DNA from: a virus
IMG/VR virus record: IMGVR_UViG_3300031277_000001
Coordinates: 1 to 64,000 of that record
DNA: 64,000 nucleotides
Reading direction: 5' to 3' (one strand)
The notes beneath the pieces are model-generated. The model searched no databases, had not been told where the DNA came from, and was given only the letters and a program-made list of their open reading frames with translations. This document shows positions 58,382 to 64,000 of this stretch, one piece after another (position 1 is the stretch's first letter; every line of letters starts with the position of its first letter). The position numbers were made by a program, and so were the translations under genes.

Positions 58382-58624
58382 CTAGAGAGGAGCTCCTGTG
58401 AAGGGATCACCTCCAGCAGCTATGAACTCCTCTAAGTTGTTGAGACCAATGGCGTCGGGGGAGATCTCCACTTCCTTGCCCCCCTCATCAACTACAGTCT
58501 CCTCCCCTGTGACCTCAGGCTCGTTGTTGTCGACAGGAACACCTTCTTCATCAACAACATGGCAGTCATGCGACCACCAGCAGTCCACGCAGTTGCATCC
58601 GACGTCATGTTCCACGAGAATCAC
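58382..58624 (-). CDS. Small acidic Cys/His protein (80 aa)
   Basis: CNCVDCWWSHDCH near residue 10 suggests a zinc site; the rest is strongly acidic (EVTGEETVVDEGGKEVE), ending in GAPL. It could mimic DNA. ATGA overlap with the upstream gene. Confidence 0.65.
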   Translation of the reverse strand: MILVEHDVGCNCVDCWWSHDCHVVDEEGVPVDNNEPEVTGEETVVDEGGKEVEISPDAIGLNNLEEFIAAGGDPFTGAPL

Positions 58625-58974
58625 CTCCCCTCGTTAGGGGCCAGTAGACTCCGTGAGGAACGGAGATAAGCAATCATCTCTTTTTCCTCATCGGAAGTGT
58701 TCCGACCCATGTTTGCAATTTCTTCCCGAGCCCAGGTTATCGCATCGATGTCCTCATCGAAGATGTAAGCTGACTTGAACAGTGAGCATGTCTCTCGATT
58801 GAAAGGACACTCAAAGAGACGTGAGACCCGGCACTCGATGACTCCGGCATAAAGATTTTCTTCGTTCTTGATGGCAACAGGACGAATGTGCCCCTGACCC
58901 AAGAAGAGGTCTGCCTTCACGATCATGATCTTGATCTCATGCGGAGCCTCCTCGCAGCTCTTGATTCTTTCCAT
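58621..58974 (-). CDS. Hypothetical protein (117 aa)
   Basis: Starts MERIKSCEEAPHEIKIMIVK; contains CRVSRLFECPFNRETCSLF with spaced cysteines, then an acidic helical end. ATG at 58974 follows GAGGAGGTATGA. Preceded by a long structured leader. No family recognised. Confidence 0.65.
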   Translation of the reverse strand: MERIKSCEEAPHEIKIMIVKADLFLGQGHIRPVAIKNEENLYAGVIECRVSRLFECPFNRETCSLFKSAYIFDEDIDAITWAREEIANMGRNTSDEEKEMIAYLRSSRSLLAPNEGR

Positions 58975-59000
58975 TCATACCTCCTCGTTGATATTACTTG

Positions 59001-59083
59001 CAGCTCCAGAGACGCCCGGGAGTGACGCGGGGGACACCCCCTCCACGCACACGCCATTTCGCTCGCGGACGTCATTGGAGCTG
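59001..59083 (-). promoter_or_regulatory. Structured leader of the 58.6-kb gene
   Basis: CAGCTCCA (59001-59008) pairs with TGGAGCTG (59076-59083), and inside GGGGG/CCCCC (59029-59033 with 59037-59041) forms a tight 3-base-loop hairpin. The element lies between genes at 58974 and 59139 and ends 27 bases before the start codon, so it will fold on the message ahead of the ribosome-binding site. Confidence 0.55.
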
Positions 59084-59138
59084 TACGCCTACTACCCTGT
59101 CGCTTCCCTCGGCGTCAGCTCATGAATGAAGATACAAC

Positions 59139-59489
59139 TTAAGACTTCGAGTTTCTGCAGTAAGGTCTGAGATACTCTATAAGAGTATTGTTCGCATCAT
59201 CATTCTCAAAGAGGTCAATCTTCTTGACAGCCCCTTCCATGATGCTGTTGAGACGTTCTCGTGACGCAGGGGTCCTCTCTTCCTCGGGCAGACTGTTCCA
59301 AGCCTCCCTACGGAAGCCTACTAAGATAGCGTTGAACGTGTGCTTCGTCTGCTTCATGTTCTTCTGCTCGTTGGACATGTGAGACTCGTCCACGCTCTCA
59401 CCCGGAGCAGGATTCTGGAGACCCTTGTCAAGAGATGCGAGAACGATGGCGTCGATGTCGACAGGATAGGTTAGCATTGAGATTAACAT
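59139..59489 (-). CDS. Hypothetical protein (116 aa)
   Basis: Starts MLISMLTYPVDIDAIVLASL, then helices with EQKNMKQTKHTFNAILVGFR and a basic end. ATG overlaps the stop of the upstream gene by a few bases, inside GGGGGGTGCGTC. No family recognised. Confidence 0.65.
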   Translation of the reverse strand: MLISMLTYPVDIDAIVLASLDKGLQNPAPGESVDESHMSNEQKNMKQTKHTFNAILVGFRREAWNSLPEEERTPASRERLNSIMEGAVKKIDLFENDDANNTLIEYLRPYCRNSKS

Positions 59490-59671
59490 GACGCACCCCC
59501 CTTCACAGAGACCATCTTCTTGAGCTCCGCGTCGAGGAACTCCTTGACCTCGGCGGGAGTCTTCTTTGACCAGGCCCTATCACAAAGGGGCTTCACTTGT
59601 GTCATGAAGTCGAAGCCCTTCTCGCGGGCCGTGGTCAGGAAGTCTACCATGACTTGTAGTTTTGTGTTCAT
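59483..59671 (-). CDS. Small helical protein (62 aa)
   Basis: Starts NTKLQVMVDFLTTAREKGFD, ends with SVKGGASC; helical. ATG at 59671 follows TTGAGGAGGTGAAAC, a strong ribosome-binding site. No family recognised. Confidence 0.7.
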   Translation of the reverse strand: MNTKLQVMVDFLTTAREKGFDFMTQVKPLCDRAWSKKTPAEVKEFLDAELKKMVSVKGGASC

Positions 59672-59722
59672 GTTTCACCTCCTCAAGGTTGTAAAGAACT
59701 GTGGGACTGACTCAGATGATGA

Positions 59723-59947
59723 TTAGCCTAACACCCCCGCGTTGTCACCAGCACTCCAGCAGGTACGTCTCTCAAAACTGAACATCTGCTGCTTCTTGTT
59801 ACGAACAGCTTCTCTCAACTTCTTGAGATGCTCAGGAGAGGCCTGCATCGTGATCATCGGAGCCGTGGCGGGTGTACGATGTATCTTGACTTTTGGTTGA
59901 GGTCTTTCTTCTATGACCTCTTCAAATATAGTGACCTCTTGAATCAT
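59723..59947 (-). CDS. Small basic protein (74 aa)
   Basis: Starts MIQEVTIFEEVIEERPQPKV; a helix with HLKKLREAVRNKKQQM follows, and the end is GDNAGVLG. ATG at 59947 follows GAAGGAGGTGCTCTC. Possibly DNA-binding by its basic helix. No family recognised. Confidence 0.65.
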   Translation of the reverse strand: MIQEVTIFEEVIEERPQPKVKIHRTPATAPMITMQASPEHLKKLREAVRNKKQQMFSFERRTCWSAGDNAGVLG

Positions 59948-60138
59948 GAGAGCACCTCCTTCAAGCGCTCCTCAAGAGCAGGACGGATGCAGTCCAGATG
60001 AAAGTTGTCGTAGCCGGGAAGCCTGTTCTTGGCTATGAAGCGATTCATCAAGAAAGACTCTCCAGGATTGATGGACTCGTGGCAGTAGCGACACTCGCGC
60101 CGCCCCTTGGCCTTCTCGAGAGTGATGTTGATTAGCAT
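59944..60138 (-). CDS. Small zinc-finger protein (64 aa)
   Basis: CRYCHESINPGESF and a later FHLDCIRP give a CXXC ... HxxC zinc-ribbon (LIM/treble-clef-like). ATG at 60138 follows GGAGGAGGTACAA. Overlaps the next gene by four bases. Role unknown. Confidence 0.7.
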   Translation of the reverse strand: MLINITLEKAKGRRECRYCHESINPGESFLMNRFIAKNRLPGYDNFHLDCIRPALEERLKEVLS

Positions 60139-60151
60139 TTGTACCTCCTCC

Positions 60152-60631
60152 TTATTTTCTGTTCATTACCGCAAGTACATTCTTGGTGTAGAACAGATTT
60201 CGAGACCAATAGCCATATACACAACGAGTCCCTTCTCGTGAAGGATCACCTGTGTCGTGTATCACACCATCAACAACAGCAACCAGATGCTTAGATAAGC
60301 AGACGATCAACCTACCTTCCTGAGGCAATTCTTCTCTTTTGAGATGCACTCTACAGCCCTTTCCTATCTGCATAGTAGGAAACCACAAGAAACCAAGTGA
60401 GTTCATGTAATCGTGAAACCACTTCCTCCTCGTATATACACCCTTAGAAGCATCTTTTAACTTTCTGCTCTTTCTGGTCTTCCGTTGAGTTGAACACTTT
60501 GAAGAGAGAAACTCAAATACGTCTTTGTAGTCTTGCTCTGTTGCTATAGCTATGGCACGGGAGACACAGTCACCGGACATTTTCTTATATCCAGCAGCCT
60601 CGCGTCCTCCGTCATCATAGACAAACTCCAT
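60152..60631 (-). CDS. Papain-like cysteine-peptidase-fold protein (159 aa)
   Basis: From ATG 60631 (MEFVYDDGGREAAG). SGDCVSRAIAIATEQDY has a Cys at the start of a helix, and GRLIVCLSKHLVAVVDGVIHD has His followed by Asp, the order of a Cys-His-Asp triad in papain-like (C39-type) folds. This is a common phage family of unknown substrate; protease, deamidase or transglutaminase-like activity is possible. GAGGAGGTACGG precedes the start. Confidence 0.6.
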   Translation of the reverse strand: MEFVYDDGGREAAGYKKMSGDCVSRAIAIATEQDYKDVFEFLSSKCSTQRKTRKSRKLKDASKGVYTRRKWFHDYMNSLGFLWFPTMQIGKGCRVHLKREELPQEGRLIVCLSKHLVAVVDGVIHDTGDPSREGTRCVYGYWSRNLFYTKNVLAVMNRK

Positions 60632-60663
60632 ACCGTACCTCCTCATGTAAGGTTGAGCGGGAA

Positions 60664-60706
60664 GCGGAGGGGAGGTACCGACCTCCGCCCCCGCTCCGTG
60701 CGGGCT
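60664..60706 (-). promoter_or_regulatory. Two hairpins in the leader of the papain-like gene
   Basis: GGAGGT-ACCG-ACCTCC (six pairs, starting near 60671) and CCCGC-TCCGT-GCGGG (five pairs, ending near 60703) lie back to back 35 bases before the start codon. The first contains a copy of the Shine-Dalgarno sequence, so it could compete with or mask ribosome binding. Confidence 0.45.
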
Positions 60707-60737
60707 TTCACCGCACTGGCCTTGCCCTTACTCCTTG

Positions 60738-61199
60738 TCAGAAAATGTTTATCGTGCCCTTCACCTGGATGTAGAACTCCGTGAAGGCTCCCTCCACGTT
60801 CCGCAACGACAAGTCAGACACGACAGCGTACGTCATGGCCGGGTGTATGCAGTAGTGCCTCACCCCTATCTCCAGTGAGTTCCCTATCCTGAGTCCTGCG
60901 TTGAATCCGTACAGCATCTCCGCGGGAGTACAGGAAGGTATGCCCTGAGAATTGCTCCAGTCAGTGAGGAGGAAGGGGATCTTGACAGAGGCTCCCACAA
61001 ACACCGTGTCCAACAAGACGACCTCGGTAGCAAAGTCTGTGAATAGCCCAAAGGGTATCTCACTCAAGACGTCAGGGTTGTACGTCACGAAACCCGACGA
61101 CATTCCCCCCACCTCTACCTTGAAGTTGACGTCGAGCACGTGATCGGCGTATGCCGATACTCCCAAGATAAACATGAACACAACTAACAGCTTCTTCAT
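60738..61199 (-). CDS. Exported protein with outer-membrane-type C-terminus (153 aa)
   Basis: From ATG 61199: MKKLLVVFMFILGVSAYA then DHVLD, a signal peptide with an AxA signal-peptidase site at residues 16-18. The mature part is a series of amphipathic beta strands (VNFKVEVGGMSSGFVTY, SLEIGVRHYCIH, FTEFYIQVKGTINIF) and ends in Phe, as bacterial outer-membrane barrels do. With about 135 mature residues it could form an 8-strand barrel. In a phage, an outer-membrane protein made early could block superinfection or change the cell surface. Confidence 0.7.
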   Translation of the reverse strand: MKKLLVVFMFILGVSAYADHVLDVNFKVEVGGMSSGFVTYNPDVLSEIPFGLFTDFATEVVLLDTVFVGASVKIPFLLTDWSNSQGIPSCTPAEMLYGFNAGLRIGNSLEIGVRHYCIHPAMTYAVVSDLSLRNVEGAFTEFYIQVKGTINIF

Positions 61200-61224
61200 A
61201 CTAATGTCCTCCTCAATCAAGATG

Positions 61225-61488
61225 TTATAGAGAGAATCTTATCGATTCCGCTTGATTCTGCAACATCATAGCAGTAAAAATAAAACCTTGTCGCTGCGCG
61301 ATATCCGCGTCGCGCTCGAGTTCCTGGATGTCCAGTAACTTCCGGATGTGAGACACCTTCCCCACTTCAACTTCGTGGATCTTCTCGGAGATGGTCTTGG
61401 CAATTCTCTCGAGAGCTTCGGGAGGAAGCTCTTCGAGGAGCTCGTCGAACAGCATCCTCAAGATGCCCTTGCTGGTTTCATAATCCAT
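61225..61488 (-). CDS. Hypothetical helical protein (87 aa)
   Basis: Starts DYETSKGILRMLFDELLEEL, then ALERIAKTISEKIHEVEVGK and a long C-terminal helix. ATG at 61488 follows CAGGAGGTACAGT, with a GAGCT/AGCTC hairpin just ahead. No family recognised. Confidence 0.65.
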   Translation of the reverse strand: MDYETSKGILRMLFDELLEELPPEALERIAKTISEKIHEVEVGKVSHIRKLLDIQELERDADIAQRQGFIFTAMMLQNQAESIRFSL

Positions 61489-61519
61489 ACTGTACCTCCT
61501 GAGCTCTTCAGCTCCTGCT

Positions 61520-61590
61520 GCGCTTCTCTTACATGTTAGGCGGCTCCAGGTTGACCTACCCGTCCCTACAGTCTACTGGAGGAGAAGCGC
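61520..61590 (-). promoter_or_regulatory. Nested hairpin in the 61.2-kb gene's leader
   Basis: GCGCTTCTC (61520-61528) pairs with GAGAAGCGC (61582-61590), nine pairs. Stacked directly on it, CTCCAG (61544-61549) pairs with CTGGAG (61576-61581), with a 15-base bulge on one side. It lies between two genes and just downstream of a three-way-junction-like fold. Confidence 0.6.
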
Positions 61591-61596
61591 ATGAGG

Positions 61597-61661
61597 AGCC
61601 GGTCGCCCGGAGGCGACAGCTCTTGCCGTGGTTGGATCAACGGTGACACGGCAGACCGGCT
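61597..61661 (-). ncRNA. Candidate three-way-junction RNA
   Basis: Closing stem AGCCGG/CCGGCT (61597-61602 with 61656-61661). Two arms sit inside: TCGCC-CGGA-GGCGA (61603-61616, four-base loop) and TGCCGTG/CACGGCA (61624-61630 with 61647-61653, 16-base loop). All stems are perfect. It starts eight bases after the stop codon of the gene at 61669-61887 in transcription order. A regulatory or processing RNA is suspected; no known ribozyme or riboswitch core was recognised. Confidence 0.55.
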
Positions 61662-61668
61662 AGACGAA

Positions 61669-61887
61669 CTACTCGTCGTCTTCGAGATTGAGTTCAGGCT
61701 CCTCGCAATGCTCCACGAGTGTCTGGAGGAGATGATTGTAGTCGCCCTTCTTGCACTCGTCCAGGACTTCCTTGATCTCCTCAGGAGTCCATCCTTCCTT
61801 CCTGGCCTGCCTCTGGAACGCTCCCATGAGAGAAAAGGCGTTTCCATCGAGACCCTCGAGTTGGAGCTTCACTTTCTTTGTAGTCAT
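61669..61887 (-). CDS. Small acidic protein (72 aa)
   Basis: From ATG 61887 (MTTKKVKLQLEGLDGNAFSL), ends EEPELNLEDDE. The segment QARKEGWTPEEIKEVLDECK and the acidic end match a common small phage family. A GATC-ACTAA-GGTC hairpin and CGGAGGTACAAC precede the start. Confidence 0.75.
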   Translation of the reverse strand: MTTKKVKLQLEGLDGNAFSLMGAFQRQARKEGWTPEEIKEVLDECKKGDYNHLLQTLVEHCEEPELNLEDDE

Positions 61888-61966
61888 GTTGTACCTCCGT
61901 GACCTTAGTGATCGCTGCTTCGCGTATAACATATATTATAATAGAAGCAACTTATTAGTCGCGCCC

Positions 61967-62073
61967 GCCAGTGTCGGACTGGCATCCGAGGCTATCATCT
62001 CGAGCGGACCGCCGCTGCGCGAAGAAAAAGGGGTAGCCTCTACGCGCCGGACTCTCACGAGTCAGGCTGCGCA
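61967..62073 (-). other. Intergenic hairpin set A
   Basis: GCCAGT-GTCGG-ACTGGC (61967-61983) and GACTC-TCAC-GAGTC (62050-62063), the latter extended by GCC/GGC and CGC/GCG pairs with a bulge. The second hairpin directly follows the stop at 62087 and shares the AGTCCGGCGCGT sequence with sets B and C. AT-rich sequence at 61930-61945 separates this set from the next gene's start. Confidence 0.6.
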
Positions 62074-62086
62074 CTTTGGTGAGTTG

Positions 62087-62299
62087 TCATGCTGTGTAGA
62101 TGTGGAATCCTTTGCCGTCTCTGTAGAATTCTACCAAGACCAGCTTACCTTCAAGTACCCACTTCTCGACCAGAAACCCCTGCTCGAGATCATACACTTG
62201 ATAGTAACAAGAACCAGTCAAGTTCTTCTCAACACGAAGCGATCTGAACATGTTCTGACTCTCGTAAAAACTGGCCTCTGTAATGTTTGCCTTTGCCAT
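62087..62299 (-). CDS. Small hypothetical protein (70 aa)
   Basis: Starts MAKANITEASFYESQNMFRS, beta-rich (SCYYQVYDLEQGFLVEKWVL), ends FHIYTA. ATG at 62299 follows GTGGAGGTATATC and a CGCGC/GCGCG hairpin. No family recognised. Confidence 0.7.
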   Translation of the reverse strand: MAKANITEASFYESQNMFRSLRVEKNLTGSCYYQVYDLEQGFLVEKWVLEGKLVLVEFYRDGKGFHIYTA

Positions 62300-62402
62300 G
62301 ATATACCTCCACGCGCGTGTCGGCGCGTAGAAGCCACCCCGGTAGATCTTGCTGTGAACTTACCCGACGATTTCTCGTCACCCCTTGTCGATGAGGTACT
62401 TG

Positions 62403-62440
62403 ACGCGCCGGACTACCGTGTGAGTAGTCAGCGGCGTGAG
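62403..62440 (-). other. Intergenic hairpin set B
   Basis: GACTAC-CGTGTGA-GTAGTC (62411-62429), extended by ACGC/GCGT at the outer end. It starts three bases after the stop at 62443. Conserved AGTCCGGCGCGT on the minus strand is shared with sets A and (as AGTCCAGCGCGT) C. Confidence 0.6.
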
Positions 62441-62442
62441 TA

Positions 62443-62649
62443 TCAGATACCCAGTTCAGTTAATTTCTGCTTGTACTCTTCCTCGGTGCTGAAGCGAAGT
62501 ACGAAGTTCATCCCATACAAGGAACTTTCATGCTTCTTCGCCTCTGTTTGAGTAATGTTTCCAAGCGCTGTGTAGTAAGGTTTTCCACGAGATTGCATTA
62601 ACTGCGGATTGCGTCTTTCTTTGATGTACCAGTACTTTGCCTTAGCCAT
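62443..62649 (-). CDS. Small conserved phage protein (68 aa)
   Basis: Starts AKAKYWYIKERRNPQL, then KPYYTALGNITQTEAKKHES and a C-terminal EEEYKQKLTELG: a small phage family of unknown function often annotated only as hypothetical. ATG at 62649 follows CAGGAGGTACAAC with a GCGC-TGAAAG-GCGC hairpin just ahead. Confidence 0.75.
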   Translation of the reverse strand: MAKAKYWYIKERRNPQLMQSRGKPYYTALGNITQTEAKKHESSLYGMNFVLRFSTEEEYKQKLTELGI

Positions 62650-62675
62650 GTTGTACCTCCTGCGCCTTTCAGCGC

Positions 62676-62740
62676 GTCAAGTACCTCATCTGCGTTCCAG
62701 TCCTCAACGCGCTGGACTGTTGCCAGCCAGCGGCGGTAGG
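62676..62740 (-). other. Intergenic hairpin set C
   Basis: CAGTCC-TCAACGCGCT-GGACTG spans about 62697-62719, and a CGCTGGCTGGC segment follows up to the stop at 62741. The minus-strand sequence AGTCCAGCGCGTTGAGG parallels sets A and B. The stretch continues to the GCGC/GCGC hairpin in front of the next Shine-Dalgarno. Confidence 0.5.
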
Positions 62741-62920
62741 TTAGTTTTCTTCCAAAACTTCAGTTAGGATACCTTCGACTTCAATTGCGTTTCCGTTTTC
62801 ATCGTGTGATTGCGCACGCATCCGCTCACCGATAAAATCGGTGATTTCTTTTCCGTTGATCGTATCCTGAGAAATTGTGCCGGTTGTTTCGTTGTCGAGT
62901 AATACGGTCCAAGTTTTCAT
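62741..62920 (-). CDS. Small hypothetical protein (59 aa)
   Basis: ATG at 62920 with CGGAGGTACACT upstream, preceded by a GCGC-TGAG-GCGC hairpin. The product is MKTWTVLLDNETTGTISQDT, then an acidic C-terminus (GILTEVLEEN). It is the first gene of the operon behind the strong promoter at 63180-63208. No family recognised. Confidence 0.7.
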   Translation of the reverse strand: MKTWTVLLDNETTGTISQDTINGKEITDFIGERMRAQSHDENGNAIEVEGILTEVLEEN

Positions 62921-63172
62921 AGTGTACCTCCGTGCGCCTCAGCGCGTGGAGGACTAGAACTTCCTTCTCTATACGGCTTCCCGAAGCCCTACGGCAATCG
63001 GTCTTGCGGTTTGTGCCGGGCTGGTAATTTCGCCCCGCCTACTCGCGCTCGCCCCCTATGTGTTGCAGTTTCCTGCTCCGTCAGCCGGACTTTTGTTCGC
63101 TTACTTCCGCCCTACTTTAGGCGCTTTTTCGGCTATCCCTTTTGGGGAACGTGCCCGATAACTTTTTGTATA
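62921..63172 (-). ncRNA. 250-nt untranslated leader
   Basis: No start codon with a ribosome-binding site is found on the minus strand between the promoter and the ATG at 62920, although the stretch is GC-richer than its promoter. It holds GGCTTC-CC-GAAGCC (about 62970-62983), TCCC-CAAAA-GGGA near 63140 and a GCGC hairpin at its end. It may be a regulatory or independent RNA. Nothing else is visible here. Confidence 0.45.
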
Positions 63173-63179
63173 TATACAT

Positions 63180-63208
63180 AATATAGTACAGATTTTGTCT
63201 AATGTCAA
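63180..63208 (-). promoter_or_regulatory. Strong sigma-70 promoter for the 57-63 kb operon
   Basis: Minus strand TTGACA (63203-63208), 17 bases, TATATT (63180-63185), in a strongly AT-rich stretch (63166-63240). The near-consensus boxes suggest use by host RNA polymerase at the start of infection. Confidence 0.85.
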
Positions 63209-63283
63209 GTATTCTTTTGAAAAGTTTTGTTTATTTTTCAGATTTTCACGGGAACCACTATACAGGTTTTAAGTGAAACACCT

Positions 63284-63325
63284 AAAAAAGGGGGCGGGGG
63301 ACAGAAACTCTGCCCACCCACCCTT
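63284..63325 (-). terminator. Intrinsic terminator
   Basis: Minus strand GGGCAG-AGTTT-CTGTCC with further G/C pairs outside (63290-63325) and then TTTTTT (63284-63289). It follows the stop of the gene at 63363 and separates that operon from the promoter at 63180-63208. Confidence 0.75.
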
Positions 63326-63362
63326 GGTCCGAGCGAGGAGGAATCCTCACCGTATTGAGATA

Positions 63363-63629
63363 CTACTCGTAGAGGTACACCATACCGGCGCTCAGAGTGT
63401 CAACCTTGATTGCGATGGGATCCATCAACGGGAACTCAAATGGATCCACGAAGTTGGACCCCCAAGCCACCGAGTGGAACACCGCGTTGCCCTCGAGGTC
63501 CGTCAGAATGCACTGACTCCCGCCCGCCCCGCCAACGCACACCCAGCGGACCTTCTTGAATACTCTCTCCGCGGTCACGTCGTCCTCCGCCGTGAGCACC
63601 CACACGTTCTTGTACTTCGATACTGCCAT
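63363..63629 (-). CDS. Conserved phage protein (88 aa)
   Basis: Starts AVSKYKNVWVLTAEDDVTAE, then VRWVCVGGAGGSQCILTD and WGSNFVDPFEFPLMDPIAIK. Looks like a small beta-sandwich of a family seen in other phages. ATG at 63629 follows AGGAAGGAGAACGAC. Last gene of its operon, in front of the terminator. Confidence 0.7.
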   Translation of the reverse strand: MAVSKYKNVWVLTAEDDVTAERVFKKVRWVCVGGAGGSQCILTDLEGNAVFHSVAWGSNFVDPFEFPLMDPIAIKVDTLSAGMVYLYE

Positions 63630-63647
63630 GTCGTTCTCCTTCCTGTG

Positions 63648-64000
63648 TTAGTGTATCGTGCCGTTCGCAATCAGCACCACCACGATCGTGGCGGCTACAC
63701 CGAGTGCGGCACCAAGCCCTGCTCCTATCCCGAGATCCCGCCAGAAGTGATTCTGGTCAGGCACCACGTTCGGGAAGTTCATGGTGGGGAGCCTCACGCG
63801 GAAGCCGAGTGAGGCCAAACTGACGTCCACCTCGGAGTCCACGGGCACCACAGTGACGGTCTTCCCCGTGACGAGACACACGTAGTCGAACTTGGAGAAG
63901 AGCAATCCGGAGTGCTCGACTTCGTCGTACTTGATGACGAAGTCTACGAGTGTATCTCGGGACACCGACGCTATCCACCTGCTGGCCTCCTCCCTCGTCA
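63648..64000 (-). CDS. Membrane-anchored hypothetical protein (5' end cut by window edge)
   Basis: The frame is open beyond base 64000 (TREEASRWIASVSRDTLVDF at the edge), so the start lies outside; a GTG at 63965 could be read as a start but has no clear ribosome-binding site. The soluble part contains YVCLVTGKTVTVVPVDSEVD; the C-terminus has one membrane helix (GAGLGAALGVAATIVVVLIA). Function unknown. Confidence 0.65.
   Translation of the reverse strand, partial: TREEASRWIASVSRDTLVDFVIKYDEVEHSGLLFSKFDYVCLVTGKTVTVVPVDSEVDVSLASLGFRVRLPTMNFPNVVPDQNHFWRDLGIGAGLGAALGVAATIVVVLIANGTIH

Noticed and set aside
61597-61661. Hammerhead or known riboswitch
   Set aside because: The conserved core sequences of these classes (such as CUGAUGA and GAAA for hammerhead) are missing, so it is reported only as an unnamed structured RNA.

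Overview
The window is a continuous piece of a tailed double-stranded DNA bacteriophage genome. Every gene I can support lies on the minus strand, so transcription runs from high to low coordinates. Genes are tightly packed, often with ATGA or TGATG overlaps, and most have clear GGAGG-type ribosome-binding sites. Consensus sigma-70 promoters (TTGACA-17-TATATT and TTGACA-17-TATTAT) show that the host is a bacterium. A small secreted protein with an outer-membrane-protein-like C-terminus suggests a host with an outer membrane. I cannot name the host or the phage genus. There is no integrase or repressor in view.

Layout, left to right (which is downstream to upstream for transcription). 1-11.4 kb: virion and morphogenesis end, with a large metallopeptidase/ADP-ribosyltransferase-like polyvalent protein cut by the left edge, two further proteins sharing a short YxKRxGxxGHYKYxY motif with it, a PI-kinase/HipA-like kinase, many small proteins and the portal protein. 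11.6-18.4 kb: nucleotide metabolism and accessory genes (nuclease, SSB, ThyX, a UDG-fold protein, deoxyribonucleotidase, Nudix, PurA-type adenylosuccinate synthetase, VWA protein). 18.6-21.9 kb: terminase genes. 22-32.6 kb: recombination and replication (PD-(D/E)XK nuclease, RecA/UvsX-like, gp32-like ssDNA-binding protein, lytic transglycosylase, clamp loader, a uracil-DNA-glycosylase/exonuclease/family A polymerase fusion, sliding-clamp-like protein).

32.6-37 kb holds the most striking system: a complete 7-deazaguanine DNA-modification pathway (QueD, QueE, FolE, QueC, a QueF-like reductase and a DpdA-like transglycosylase) plus a cysteine-cluster YkgJ-type protein embedded in the same operon. 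It starts directly behind a phage-type promoter and predicts that guanines in this phage's DNA are replaced by preQ1 or a derivative. 37-45 kb: DnaB-like helicase, SNF2-like helicase, primase, a sigma-factor-like protein, and an SbcCD/Rad50-Mre11 set in which the Rad50 homologue is split into two genes. 45-52 kb: two large proteins of unknown role, a block of about ten small zinc-finger and coiled-coil genes, and a replication-initiator-like protein. 52-57 kb: conserved phage proteins, a tRNA-like gene with an abnormal anticodon region and stable RNA hairpins. 57-63.2 kb: many short genes with strong Shine-Dalgarno sequences, separated by recurring stable hairpins and led by one near-consensus promoter and a 250-nt untranslated leader; this resembles an early host-takeover region. 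63.3-64 kb: the end of another operon, closed by an intrinsic terminator.

A bipartite element, TTTCAA-N13-TAGACCAATAAY, occurs at five operon starts (18.6, 25.8, 37.0, 44.9, 51.9 kb) and probably is the phage's own promoter class, perhaps used by the sigma-like protein at 41.4-41.9 kb. Two late operons (portal and VWA) have stem-plus-U-tract structures between promoter and first gene, as expected for attenuation or antitermination.
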